A stretch of DNA of 64,000 nucleotides from Agrobacterium tumefaciens str. B6. GTDB lineage: Bacteria; Pseudomonadota; Alphaproteobacteria; Rhizobiales; Rhizobiaceae. Location: NCBI RefSeq assembly GCF_001541315.1, contig NZ_LMVK01000004.1, positions 1-64,000 on the forward strand, given 5' to 3'. The position numbers were made by a program, and so were the translations under genes. Below are positions 47,955-56,014 of the stretch, piece after piece. Under the pieces are notes generated by a model that was given only the letters and a program-made list of their open reading frames with translations, did not search any database and was not told the origin of the DNA. How positions within the stretch are numbered: the first letter of the stretch is position 1; every line of letters begins with the position of its first letter.

Positions 47955-48712
47955 GCCGCGATCTCCATGTAAGCCATCACGAATTCTGCTTGGATTTCCG
48001 GGACAATTGCGTTCCCGTATCCCTTGGTCGCATCTCGTTCCACAGCAACGGAAACCCCATCGCCAAGCAGTAGATCGCCGTAATCGCCTGCCAAGGCACG
48101 CCGGACTCTAGAGAATGTGTCGCCAATGACGGGGAGTGCCTGAGACGCTGAGATAGAAACGCTGTCGATCGGCTGATGTCCTTCCCATCGCGGGCCGCCG
48201 GCGTCGGCAACCCAAGATAGCCTCGTTCTTTCATGATCGGCTTCAACGGCACTAGCTGGCATAGATGCCGCCGCGCAGGCGTATGACAGCGCTTCCATGT
48301 CCCGGCAAACCTCGTCCCACCATCCCCAGCCAATCGCGCTCTTAACCTGCTCTCCAAAGATAACTGGAGGGCGATGCTCTCGGATGTGGCCTGCCCAAAC
48401 AGGCCAGAGATGCCGCTCATCGCCTTGGCCTTGCGCTCCGCCATGAGCAACGCTGGCGACCGAGTAAGGCTGGCAGGGACATGAACCTGTCCAAACAGGT
48501 CTATCGTCGCTCCATCCGGCAATCCTAAGAGCGAGTGGCCACCCTCCAATTCCTGTGAAGAAGTGGCACTGCGTGTAGCCCTTGAGGTCATCCGGCTGGA
48601 CATCAACGATGCTCCTTTCGTCAACATCGCCAGGCGCGATGAGGTTCTTTGCTATGAGGTTGCGAAGCCATTGGGCGGCGTATGGGTCGATCTCGTTGTA
48701 ATAGGCGGCCAT
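47951..48712 (-). CDS. DNA cytosine-5 methyltransferase (phage type)
   Basis: This 253-residue protein has SAM motif FFTGIGGW (51-58) and the catalytic SCPCQPYS with Cys80. FGEQV replaces the usual ENV, and KGYGNAIVPEIQAEF near the end is motif IX/X. NEIDPYAAQWL, normally the motif after FxGxG, stands before it at residues 6-16, so motif order is rearranged, as in other rhizobial phage enzymes. The short target-recognition part suggests a compact enzyme. ATG 48712 has AGGAGG upstream. Methylation may shield the phage from restriction. Confidence 0.85.
   Translation of the reverse strand: MAAYYNEIDPYAAQWLRNLIAKNLIAPGDVDERSIVDVQPDDLKGYTQCHFFTGIGGWPLALRIAGWSDDRPVWTGSCPCQPYSVASVAHGGAQGQGDERHLWPVWAGHIREHRPPVIFGEQVKSAIGWGWWDEVCRDMEALSYACAAASMPASAVEADHERTRLSWVADAGGPRWEGHQPIDSVSISASQALPVIGDTFSRVRRALAGDYGDLLLGDGVSVAVERDATKGYGNAIVPEIQAEFVMAYMEIAA
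47977..48627 (-). CDS. Possible overprinted protein within the methyltransferase gene (+1 frame, 216 aa)
   Basis: The +1 frame of the methyltransferase gene stays open over 650 bases. Its translation (GLPDGATIDLFGQVHVPAS, LQLSLESRLRARLAGDGG, GLPTPAARDGKD, CLAMGFPLLWNEMRP) resembles a common phage protein with SLESRLRAR...TWK...WPTPxARD...MGxPxxWD motifs. No good ribosome site was found for its start. It may be a real overlapping gene or a frame that stays open by composition. Confidence 0.35.
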   Translation of the reverse strand: MLTKGASLMSSRMTSRATRSATSSQELEGGHSLLGLPDGATIDLFGQVHVPASLTRSPALLMAERKAKAMSGISGLFGQATSESIALQLSLESRLRARLAGDGGTRFAGTWKRCHTPARRHLCQLVPLKPIMKERGYLGLPTPAARDGKDISRSTAFLSQRLRHSPSLATHSLESGVPWQAITAIYCLAMGFPLLWNEMRPRDTGTQLSRKSKQNS

Positions 48713-48797
48713 CACACCAACCTCCTCGCCATGCGGCTGTCGTCAAATGCCGGTCCAAATCTGGTGCTTGAGCCGTTCCATTGGATGGGGCGGGTCA

Positions 48798-50285
48798 TCA
48801 GAACAGCCGCTCCTCTTCTGTCCGCATGCTGACGTAGCGGGTGTATCGGCCCTCGAATTTCAGGCGTTCACGAACTGAGGGATCACCGAAGCGAACCTTG
48901 ATGGCGCCGATCTCGGCAACCGTCTCGATTGCTTCCTCATCGCCAAACTCTGCGAAGACACGGTTGATTGCGGTCATCTGCTTGTCGTCGCTGCACGTCG
49001 CGATCATTTCCCTGCGGTACTTTGCTGGCCGGTAAAGATAGATCATCGTGTCGTAGTCATCGCGGGCGCCCTCACCGCCGTAGAGGTCCCTGCCGATCGG
49101 GCGCGGGTTGGTGCGCTTGTTCATTTCTCCGTTACGCTGATTGAGCATGATCACCGCGGACTTCGTTTCATCAGCGAAGGACTTCCATTCGACGTTGATC
49201 TCGCTGGCGATCTTGTCAGGCGACAGACGGTAGTCTCTCGGGGGGATTTTCTTGATGTGGTCGATGACGATGAGCGGGGTCTTCCCCCGGCTGCTGTGGC
49301 GCTTCACGAACTGCCGCGCGTAGCTGAGCAGCCTGACATTGCTTTCGCGCTGGCAGCGGATGATCTCGATCGGCTGACTGTTCAGCCATGATGCGAACTG
49401 GACGCTCATGTCCCGCTCGCTCTCGCTCATGCTGCGCTCTGGGTCTTTCTGCTGCTTGGAATCTATCCCCTTCTCCTGAGCGATCATCTGGGCAACGCAC
49501 TGTGCCTGTGACTGGTCATAGGAAAGGAACAGGACCGGGTGTCCTTGCTTGAGCGCATAGAGCATGATCTGGATCGTTAGGCTGGTCTTGCCTTCGCCAG
49601 AAGATGAGAGGAGCCCGTACAGATTTCCTGCTTCGAACACGCTCTCGTTAAGGACGCGCTTTAGCTCTTTCAGGCCGATGGCCACGCCGACGGCACCATT
49701 ATTCTGATATGATGCCTTGAACCGGTCCATGTAGGCATCGCCGGGACGCTGGCGTTCCTTTGCCTTTGCGAGCTCAACAGCGTCTACAAGCTTCGAAGAA
49801 AGCTTCTCGATCTCATCAATGAAGGTCAGCTCACCCCAGCTATTGAACGCAAGTTCCTCGACTTGGTGAGCGAACGATATCGCGTTTCGGGCTGCGAATG
49901 CCTTGATAATGTCTTCGGCAAGGAACGGCGCGTGAACGATAGAGCACGCTTCAGATGCAAGCCGCGCGACATACTCAGTCACGCTCAACCCGCCGACTTT
50001 CTCGCCTTTAGGCAGGTAAGGCTCCAATGTTGCTGGCAAGATCGGGCGGTTCTCATTGAGGAGACTTGCCATCCCTTCGAATATCCGCTGATGAAGCGGC
50101 TCGAAGAAATGCTCTGGGGCCAAAGGAACGCGGCTCAAAATGGCTGACAGCGCCATGCTATTGATTACTATGGCACCTAGAACCTGCTGCTCAGCGATGA
50201 GGTTTTCCGGGATCACTTTGGCAGCGTTCTGGTATCCGCCATGCATGCTCATGTCCTGCGGGAAGTCTTGGTTCATGGCGTTCAT
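48798..50285 (-). CDS. dnaB: Replicative DNA helicase, DnaB-like
   Basis: This 495-residue helicase has the helical N-terminal DnaB domain (about 25-130: IPENLIAEQQVLGAIVINS, PEHFFEPLHQRIFEGM) and a RecA-like motor with Walker A SSSGEGKTS (227-235) and Walker B LIVID (338-342), then DLYGGEGARDDYDTMIYLYR. It unwinds the phage replication fork. ATG 50285 overlaps the methyltransferase-like gene by ATGA and has GGGGAG upstream. Confidence 0.9.
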   Translation of the reverse strand: MNAMNQDFPQDMSMHGGYQNAAKVIPENLIAEQQVLGAIVINSMALSAILSRVPLAPEHFFEPLHQRIFEGMASLLNENRPILPATLEPYLPKGEKVGGLSVTEYVARLASEACSIVHAPFLAEDIIKAFAARNAISFAHQVEELAFNSWGELTFIDEIEKLSSKLVDAVELAKAKERQRPGDAYMDRFKASYQNNGAVGVAIGLKELKRVLNESVFEAGNLYGLLSSSGEGKTSLTIQIMLYALKQGHPVLFLSYDQSQAQCVAQMIAQEKGIDSKQQKDPERSMSESERDMSVQFASWLNSQPIEIIRCQRESNVRLLSYARQFVKRHSSRGKTPLIVIDHIKKIPPRDYRLSPDKIASEINVEWKSFADETKSAVIMLNQRNGEMNKRTNPRPIGRDLYGGEGARDDYDTMIYLYRPAKYRREMIATCSDDKQMTAINRVFAEFGDEEAIETVAEIGAIKVRFGDPSVRERLKFEGRYTRYVSMRTEEERLF

Positions 50286-50950
50286 AGCTCCAACTCCCCT
50301 TGACGAGCATCTTTCCGGTCGAGCATCCGCAAGACCGTTTCGCCTTCGTGTTTCTTGTCCCAGATGAACCAACCGTTGAGCATCGGCGGCGCGCCCTGCC
50401 CCGTGAAATCGATCTTCCAGCGCATCAGATAGACGCGAGCTGGCGGATATTTCGCCCAGAAAGGCGCTAGTCCGCCTGCGCCGGGGAATCCCCAATTCAT
50501 GAGCAGACCCATGTACTCGACGCCCAATGTCTCCAGAGCGTGATACAGCCAGCGAGCCTTTCCATTACCCCATCCACACTCAGCGAACGGTGGGTTTTCG
50601 AGAATGGCCGGTGCTGGAGCTTCCTTGAAATCGTAGAAGTCCTTGATCTCTGCCCCGCAGCCACGGTCGATCAGATCGCTGTCATAGGTCCCGATCCCAT
50701 GTGCTCGGAGTTCGCTGCCTATAACGCCTGTTCCGCAGGCAGGGCCCCAAATGATTGGGAAATCCTTTAGGCGTTCCATTTCGGCATGGATGACTGCGCG
50801 GATGGGATCGATTGGCGTCGGGTAGAATTCATTCTCTTCACGCTCCAGCGCATCGATCTTCGAGTAGGTGCCATCGAGAAGCTTGACCGGAACTGGCTTG
50901 CTCTTCTTGCCGGTGGCGCGGAATAAGCCGCGTGCTGATGGCGCATTCAT
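50282..50950 (-). CDS. SAM-dependent DNA methyltransferase-like protein (N6-adenine type)
   Basis: This 222-residue protein has EFYPTPIDPIRAVI near residue 41, the SAM loop GPACGTGVIG (69-78) and NPPF at 119-122, the catalytic motif for amino-methylation of adenine or cytosine. A recognition domain is not obvious, so specificity cannot be guessed. It precedes the helicase in one operon. Confidence 0.75.
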   Translation of the reverse strand: MNAPSARGLFRATGKKSKPVPVKLLDGTYSKIDALEREENEFYPTPIDPIRAVIHAEMERLKDFPIIWGPACGTGVIGSELRAHGIGTYDSDLIDRGCGAEIKDFYDFKEAPAPAILENPPFAECGWGNGKARWLYHALETLGVEYMGLLMNWGFPGAGGLAPFWAKYPPARVYLMRWKIDFTGQGAPPMLNGWFIWDKKHEGETVLRMLDRKDARQGELEL

Positions 50951-51012
50951 GCTGCGCCTCCCGGAACAATGCGATTGCTTTCCAGTTGAATCCCACCGGG
51001 AGGTATCGCGTT

Positions 51013-51264
51013 ATGGACCCGAAACGATGGAACAAGCCGGTGACATTCCAGACCGGCAAGATTGGCCAGTACCGAACGATAGACAGCACCAGCGAAGCCG
51101 CGCTGACGCTGATGAACCAGTGGCCGACGGATAGCGGCAAGAAGCTGACCAGCGCGAAGAAGATTTGCCTTGCGGTGCTGGAAGGGCGCGAGGAGCCGGT
51201 TAAGGCTCGCAATGCCTTCCTTAAGGCTGCAGAAGAGGCGCATGTGTTTGTTCGGGATAAGTGA
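51013..51264 (+). CDS. DUF982 domain-containing protein, prophage copy
   Basis: This 83-residue protein has VTFQTGKIGQYRTIDSTSEA, ALTLMNQWPT and KARNAFLKAAEEAHVFV, the DUF982 pattern. It reads against its neighbours within the leftward early operon. GGGAGG stands nine bases before ATG 51013. It is distinct from the core copy at 15712 and may be expressed in the lysogen. Confidence 0.8.
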   Translation: MDPKRWNKPVTFQTGKIGQYRTIDSTSEAALTLMNQWPTDSGKKLTSAKKICLAVLEGREEPVKARNAFLKAAEEAHVFVRDK

Positions 51265-51266
51265 GG

Positions 51267-52088
51267 TCATGCCGGCGCTCCCGCGAATAGATCGCCAGAC
51301 GCCTGAGCTTTCTTTCTCGCCAGCGCCTTTGCCGCGCCGGTACGAAGGGCCACAAAGCGATTGCGCATCCATGTGATGTCGAGGACGTTGCACCAGTGCC
51401 AGCAAGCAGAGATGCAGACGGCTTCTGCCGCGTCCTTCTTGTCTTTCTTGGTGTTTGGAAGTTCAATGTTCTCCTGTTCGCAAGACCGGATAGCGACGTC
51501 TTTCCAGTCTTCGTTCGGTCCGGGCTTTACGCCCTTCCCGTGATACTTCGAATGCCAGGAGCGAGAGGGGATCGTGCCGCACGGCACCTTCATGTTCATG
51601 CATACGCCGATAGCGGCACCAGATATTCCGGTGAGCTGCAATGCGTTCGGGTTGATCGTGCTGCTTTCCTCGATCGCACCGGTGACCGGGTTTTTCTTCT
51701 TCCGGCTGAACTGAGTGACGCGGTGCTCGGGCTCTTCGATGACAACGAAATCTGGCTTGTGCTCCAGAATAAGCCGATAGACCATATTGCTGGTAAGAGC
51801 GTACTTAGTCTCCCAAGAGACATCATCGCCGTTATCGTTCGTGCCGACGTTGAACACGCCGCACTTAATTGCCGCCGGTGATCGCCAGCTATAGCGAACT
51901 GCCCAGCCGCTATTCGTCGCGAGATCCAGTGCAAGGATGATAATGCAGCCGCAGGACCGGACATTTGGAAGGTCTTCTTCGCAAAAGAATGCGGTTCGGC
52001 CACAGGAGCATTCGCAGCTCCACTGCATGCCGTCGAAGTCCATAAGCTTGAGGCGACCATTTATTTTCCCAGGCGCATAGGTGCTCAT
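51267..52088 (-). CDS. RuvC-fold endonuclease with N-terminal Cys-rich domain
   Basis: This 273-residue protein has a Cys-rich start (CECSCGR, CEEDL, SCGC at 25-48) that probably binds zinc. An RNase-H-like RuvC domain follows: LALDLATNSGWAV (D55), FVVIEEPEHR and KKDKKDAAEAVCI supply the acidic residues. It would resolve Holliday junctions or branched phage DNA before packaging. The zinc part is an uncommon addition. It is ATGA-coupled to the next gene. Confidence 0.8.
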   Translation of the reverse strand: MSTYAPGKINGRLKLMDFDGMQWSCECSCGRTAFFCEEDLPNVRSCGCIIILALDLATNSGWAVRYSWRSPAAIKCGVFNVGTNDNGDDVSWETKYALTSNMVYRLILEHKPDFVVIEEPEHRVTQFSRKKKNPVTGAIEESSTINPNALQLTGISGAAIGVCMNMKVPCGTIPSRSWHSKYHGKGVKPGPNEDWKDVAIRSCEQENIELPNTKKDKKDAAEAVCISACWHWCNVLDITWMRNRFVALRTGAAKALARKKAQASGDLFAGAPA

Positions 52089-52438
52089 GGCGTCACCTCG
52101 ACCGGGATAAGCCGCCACTGCGCCAAGTTGCCAGCGCCACCGCGGGAGTTGGTGATGGTCCATCCGAACGGCTCGATCTGCCGGCGCAACTGGCTGACGA
52201 TTGCCGCTATGACGTGATCAGCGGTGTCTGGTCCGCCATCGGCGCGCCCGCCATAAATCCGGTCAATGATGCGGTCCCGATAGACGGCCTTACCCGGCTT
52301 TTCTGCGAGCATCGCCATGATGATGCGGCGCGACGGCTGGGTGATGTTTTCGACAACCTGTTCCAGTGGAGCGGCTGTTCCAATATGGCCGCCGCACGAC
52401 GGGCAACAAAACTGACTGGTCTGAGGTATGTGGTTCAT
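52085..52438 (-). CDS. Winged-helix-like protein with Cys2-His motif (117 aa)
   Basis: A short CCPSCGGHIG zinc-knuckle-like start is followed by an OmpR-type winged helix: PSRRIIMAMLAEKPGKAVYR, DRIIDRIYGG, TADHVIAAIVSQLRRQIEPF and GWTITNSRGGAG. This C-terminal transcription-regulator domain binds DNA. ATG 52438 has GAGG six bases upstream. It probably regulates early genes. Confidence 0.72.
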   Translation of the reverse strand: MNHIPQTSQFCCPSCGGHIGTAAPLEQVVENITQPSRRIIMAMLAEKPGKAVYRDRIIDRIYGGRADGGPDTADHVIAAIVSQLRRQIEPFGWTITNSRGGAGNLAQWRLIPVEVTP

Positions 52439-52543
52439 TGCCATCCTCGTGGAAGAAAGAACCCGGTGCGATTTCCGTTCGATCAGTTCTCGCACCGGGT
52501 TAGTTAGGCCAGCGCTTGGGAGGAGCTTTGCTGGCCGGGGAAC

Positions 52544-53092
52544 TCAGTCGTCTTGCTTGAGGGTGAAAGGGTCGTCGCCATCGATGTTCGCCGGCGGCTC
52601 CTCCTTGCTTTTGTTGGCGTTGCGCTTTTCCATCGCCGCCTGCAGGTTTTCGAGCATGACCTTCTGTGCGTCGTCATACCCGCGCAGCCATTCGCGATCC
52701 TCGTCGCTGCCACCGTTCTGTTTGGACACCCGGTCCAGCGCGGCAAGGCCAGCCTGGAATCCTTCGGCGTAAATCATCTCGAGCTTGCCGACGCGGTCTG
52801 TCAGCAGATCGCCCTGCCTGTCATCGGGGATCAGACCTGAATTGATCATGATCCGCTTCCGGCGGGCGAACTCGTCAATCTTCTTCTGCTTGTCGGTCGT
52901 GAAGGTCAGTTCGATGAAATCCTTCAGGTCCTTTTCGGAGACGCCATCGTTCTTGGCGTCCGCCTTGTATTTCTGCTCCTTGGACTTCAGCTCCTGCTGC
53001 TCGTGATAGAGCTTCACGCGCTGCCGGGTGTGGTGGCCCCATAGGGCTTGGCTTTCCGCCTCTGTAAGCTTGCTGTTATGCCCTACGGTCAT
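52544..53092 (-). CDS. Hypothetical helical phage protein (182 aa)
   Basis: This highly charged helical protein has coiled-coil stretches (YHEQQELKSKEQKYKADAK, DKQKKIDEFARRKR) and a disordered acidic end. It lies in the early operon between two DNA-binding proteins. It may be a recombination or replication accessory protein, which is inference. Confidence 0.55.
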   Translation of the reverse strand: MTVGHNSKLTEAESQALWGHHTRQRVKLYHEQQELKSKEQKYKADAKNDGVSEKDLKDFIELTFTTDKQKKIDEFARRKRIMINSGLIPDDRQGDLLTDRVGKLEMIYAEGFQAGLAALDRVSKQNGGSDEDREWLRGYDDAQKVMLENLQAAMEKRNANKSKEEPPANIDGDDPFTLKQDD

Positions 53093-53107
53093 TCGCCCTT
53101 CCCTTTC

Positions 53108-53473
53108 CTATCCTCGTTTCGTTGCTTCCTTCGCTCTGCGCACTTCCTCAGCCAGAGCCGAAATTCTTCCATCAATGTCCGCAAAAGGATCACTGCCGAA
53201 CCTCCCTTTCTCGACCTCCAGATCGTGCTGAAGGCGTTTAATTCGTCGTTCGCAGAGATTGAGGTAGCCAGCCCGAAGGCGCCCGAAAACCGTCAATGTC
53301 GGCATGGTTTCGCCGTTGATCAGGCGACGGAGAGCGCGGGGCTTCATGCCCACTTCGCGAGCTACACGCTCGAGCGCATTCATCTGATCGCCGTTACCGC
53401 GGGTCTCAATCTCAAGCATCTTGCGCCCGTACTCGCGCGCGATATCTGGAGAAAACATTTCAAGGGTACTCAT
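53108..53473 (-). CDS. Hypothetical DNA-binding-like protein (121 aa)
   Basis: The segment QMNALERVAREVGMKPRALR, RLINGETMPTLTVFGRLRAG looks like a helix-turn-helix with a recognition helix at RALRRLING. A basic helix and an acidic tail follow. ATG 53473 has AGGGAA seven bases upstream. It may be an early regulator. Confidence 0.6.
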   Translation of the reverse strand: MSTLEMFSPDIAREYGRKMLEIETRGNGDQMNALERVAREVGMKPRALRRLINGETMPTLTVFGRLRAGYLNLCERRIKRLQHDLEVEKGRFGSDPFADIDGRISALAEEVRRAKEATKRG

Positions 53474-53590
53474 CGACATTTCCCTGTTTTCGATTTTCCT
53501 AATTGTCTCGTGGTGGTTCGAAGTTTGTCTGATCACGGTTGCCGTCCTCGATAGGTTGAACCCATCAGAGAGAGGCGGACACGAAAGGAG

Positions 53591-53884
53591 CTACCCGCCG
53601 ATTGGCGAAAGCCAGTAATTTGCATCAGGCGTCCCATCGGTCCGTTCGGCCTGCCAGCCTTTGACCTTGAGCACCTGATTGATCTTGATGAACTGATTGC
53701 AGAGAGAGGCGAACGAGATGACCCGATTAGTCTGCCAACTAGGGTCAACTCTCCTCATCAACTGCTTTGCGGAAAGACTGCCGGGATAGACAACGCAAAG
53801 GGCATCAAGAGCCTCTGATGCGCGATCATCCTTCACCTTGGAAATTAGATGGTAAGGCGGTGGCGCCAGTTTCTTCACTGCCAT
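53591..53884 (-). CDS. Hypothetical protein, winged-helix-like (97 aa)
   Basis: The protein has RASEALDALCVVYPGSLSAK, QLMRRVDPSWQTNRVI and VLKVKGWQAERTD, a possible winged helix. It starts at ATG 53884 inside the stop codon of a 38-residue membrane protein gene (TGATG). Confidence 0.5.
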   Translation of the reverse strand: MAVKKLAPPPYHLISKVKDDRASEALDALCVVYPGSLSAKQLMRRVDPSWQTNRVISFASLCNQFIKINQVLKVKGWQAERTDGTPDANYWLSPIGG

Positions 53885-54000
53885 CACTTACGCCCCGAGA
53901 ATGCCAGGTGCGCCAGGACCGCCGACACGATGAATGCCGAGAAGAATACCGATGCGTAGATGAGGAGTTGCTGCTGATCAGGGTGCATAGAGGCGATCAT
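53884..54000 (-). CDS. Very small membrane protein (38 aa)
   Basis: The translation reads MIASMHPDQQQLLIYASVFF then SAFIVSAVLAHLAFSGRK, one membrane helix. It overlaps the gene upstream by 23 bases and its stop codon contains the start of the gene downstream. Confidence 0.5.
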   Translation of the reverse strand: MIASMHPDQQQLLIYASVFFSAFIVSAVLAHLAFSGRK

Positions 54001-54169
54001 CGCTTGCTCTCCTGAGCCCGTGGATTTTCACGAGGGCCAAAATCGATAGGTAGAAGGCAAGCTGATCCTTTGTCGGCCAGACTATCTTCCCCTCGAAAAT
54101 GAAGTTGATTGCCGAGACGATCAGGACAGCAGCGAGAAGATCGAATGCGACAGAGAGTAACGCCTTCAT
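53978..54169 (-). CDS. Small membrane protein (63 aa)
   Basis: One clear span lies in the first half (LLSVAFDLLAAVLIVSAINF) and perhaps a second at LAFYLSILALVKIHG. GAGGAAGG precedes ATG 54169. It is ATGA-coupled to the gene upstream. The function is unknown. Confidence 0.55.
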   Translation of the reverse strand: MKALLSVAFDLLAAVLIVSAINFIFEGKIVWPTKDQLAFYLSILALVKIHGLRRASDDRLYAP

Positions 54170-54486
54170 GCCTTCCTCCATCCGAAAGGCTGCTTGCCGT
54201 TCTCGACCAGAACCGCGTCGATACGCTCCATGAGCTCGTCGCGGCTAATGCGCTTGGCGACACCCCGGAAATCAGCTTCATGCATCGAGTAGAAACGCCG
54301 GCCGTGATAGGTCAGCTTGAAGCCGTAGCCAGCCATCAGGTTTTGCAGATACCCCCAATCACTGGAGAAGCCGCGATCAAACCGGCGCGGCTCGCCGTGC
54401 TTGGCAATCCAATCTGCCTGCATCGCGTCTATCGCGCTGCGGTCGTGGATGTATCGGTTGGGGGCTTGGAGTGATGTGTCCATCAT
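54166..54486 (-). CDS. Hypothetical protein (106 aa)
   Basis: The soluble protein has GYGFKLTYHGRRFYSMHEAD and ISRDELMERIDAVLVENGK. Two adjacent ATG codons (54486, 54483) could start it behind GGAGG. It lies in the early leftward operon and no family was recognised. Confidence 0.5.
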   Translation of the reverse strand: MMDTSLQAPNRYIHDRSAIDAMQADWIAKHGEPRRFDRGFSSDWGYLQNLMAGYGFKLTYHGRRFYSMHEADFRGVAKRISRDELMERIDAVLVENGKQPFGWRKA

Positions 54487-54887
54487 GCGCCGCCTCCAAC
54501 ATCTTCGAGAATCAAATGATCGGACGGCGACGGCTCAACGCCAGCGGCGTTCGCCAGTCGGTCTTTGACCTTCACTGCAGCGATTTCGCCGCCGTCCGTA
54601 CCCTGCTGGCGCTGGGGTTCTTGAAACTTGTATTCCGGCCACGGCGCCCAAGCGATCGGATCGACGCCGGGATTGAAGCCAGACCAGCGATTGCCTTCCA
54701 GAAGGCCGCCAGACTGCGTGTAGCGCGGTGGGATCCAGTAGGACTGGTAGACATCGCCATGCATATCGACAGCCAGGATATATTCCTTGCGGTACTGCTC
54801 AGACTGCACCGGGCCATCTTTCCCCTTGCGGGTGTAAGGCACCATCTTGCCGCGCGGTGCGGCGGATATGTCGTGGTTCCAGTTCAT
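54483..54887 (-). CDS. Hypothetical protein (134 aa)
   Basis: The protein begins MNWNHDISAAPRGKMVPYTR and contains WIPPRYTQSGGLLEGNRWSG and DPIAWAPWPEY. This WNxDxxAAPRG...WIPPxRWxxFxxGxxPxAWxPWP pattern is shared by many small phage proteins of unknown role in alphaproteobacteria. It is ATGA-coupled on both sides. Confidence 0.68.
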   Translation of the reverse strand: MNWNHDISAAPRGKMVPYTRKGKDGPVQSEQYRKEYILAVDMHGDVYQSYWIPPRYTQSGGLLEGNRWSGFNPGVDPIAWAPWPEYKFQEPQRQQGTDGGEIAAVKVKDRLANAAGVEPSPSDHLILEDVGGGA

Positions 54888-55156
54888 GCTGCGCTCCCTG
54901 CCCCGAACATTGCGTCAAAGCGATCAGCCGTAAGCGGCCTAGGAACGTCATGAGGCCAATCCGCACCTTCCGGCCAGTTAGCGTCGAACCACAGGATGGC
55001 TGCGTTGTAGCGTCCGACTGTGATGTCCGACCCGGCACGAATAGCGCCGAGCTTTTTGCTGTCTTGGAAGACACGGCTGCTCACAGTCTTTTCTTCGACC
55101 TGAGAGGCGCTGCCGTAAGCTTCAGCTACTTTGATGAGGTGTTCGATGTTCAGCAT
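54884..55156 (-). CDS. Cro-like regulator, first gene of the leftward early operon (90 aa)
   Basis: A small helical protein (LIKVAEAYGSASQVEEKTVS, SRVFQDSKKLGAIRAGSDIT, VGRYNAAILWFDANWPEG) with a probable helix-turn-helix. It stands opposite the CI-like repressor across 84 bases, the place of Cro. ATG 55156 has no ribosome site, and the predicted promoter (TTGACA 55191-55186, GATGAT 55168-55163, 17-base spacer) would start the RNA at about the A of the ATG. The mRNA is therefore probably leaderless. Confidence 0.65.
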   Translation of the reverse strand: MLNIEHLIKVAEAYGSASQVEEKTVSSRVFQDSKKLGAIRAGSDITVGRYNAAILWFDANWPEGADWPHDVPRPLTADRFDAMFGAGSAA

Positions 55157-55240
55157 GCGAGCATCATCGGTAATTTAACCGCTCATGTCAACGGTTTTTT
55201 TACCGCTCGCTTAAATCCGTCCTATCGGTAATTTAACCGA
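55157..55240. promoter_or_regulatory. Immunity control region with three 14-bp operators
   Basis: O1 (55168-55181) and O3 (55226-55239) are CGGTAATTTAACCG; O2 (55192-55205) is CGGTTTTTTTACCG. All keep perfect CGGT-N6-ACCG half-sites. O1 lies in the spacer of the leftward promoter. O3 ends one base before the repressor ATG. The centre distances are 24 and 34 bases. Confidence 0.82.
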
Positions 55241-56014
55241 ATGCTTGATTTGCTCGATGTGCTGCGAATGATTGATGAACATGAGGCTGCGACTGGCGAG
55301 AAGCCTGCGCAACTATCTCGCCGCGCCACCGGAAGCCCTGACACGATCAGGAACTGGAAGAGAGCTGTTGCGGCTGGGAAAACTCCCGGCGCCTCGACCC
55401 GAACTCTTCAGGCTATAGCAGAAGCGATCGGTAGCGCGGTGAGTATCGGCGGCGCACGACATGGTACAAGACTGGTGTCTTCTTTCGATCCCGACGCGGA
55501 AGATAATTTTGATGATGCAGATTCCGCCAGCTACAGCAGAGAGCATTGGGTGCCGGCCGTAGATGGCGCACTTCCCGAGGTGGACACAAAGCTTGGTGCT
55601 GGATCCGGCGTTGTGGGCCAAACGATAAATTTGCCGGTTGGCGGCGGCTCAGTGAGTGGTCACCCGGTCATCGCTGAATGGCTGATCCCCCTTCAGTATC
55701 TCCGAAACGAGGCAAAGGCCTCTCCAAATCATACGTTGGTGATGGAGGTTATCGGGGACTCCATGCAGCCTAGTTATATGCCAGGCGATCGAGTGCTCGT
55801 GGATTTGTCGCAAAACACCATGTCAACAGACACGGTTTACGCAATCAGCGACGGTCAAAGCGAGCCGCAGATCAAGCGGCTTCAGCGCGTGCCTTTCAGC
55901 GATCCGGTAGAGGTCCGTATCATCTCTGACAATCCGAACCTTGAGCGCTTTACGGTCGAGCTTGAGCGCTTGACCATCATCGGCCGTATTGTGGGCCACA
56001 TAGCGCGAAAATAA
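55241..56014 (+). CDS. CI/LexA-like phage repressor (S24 peptidase)
   Basis: This 257-residue protein has an N-terminal helix-turn-helix (about 20-65: KPAQLSRRATGSPDTIRNWK) and a C-terminal S24 domain with catalytic Ser174 (GDSMQPSYMPGD) and Lys212 (QIKRL). RecA filaments would trigger self-cleavage in the linker, releasing the phage after DNA damage. It should hold CGGT-N6-ACCG operators. The ATG begins one base after O3 with no ribosome site, so the message may be leaderless, as lambda cI from its maintenance promoter; ATG 55268 is the alternative. Confidence 0.92.
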   Translation: MLDLLDVLRMIDEHEAATGEKPAQLSRRATGSPDTIRNWKRAVAAGKTPGASTRTLQAIAEAIGSAVSIGGARHGTRLVSSFDPDAEDNFDDADSASYSREHWVPAVDGALPEVDTKLGAGSGVVGQTINLPVGGGSVSGHPVIAEWLIPLQYLRNEAKASPNHTLVMEVIGDSMQPSYMPGDRVLVDLSQNTMSTDTVYAISDGQSEPQIKRLQRVPFSDPVEVRIISDNPNLERFTVELERLTIIGRIVGHIARK

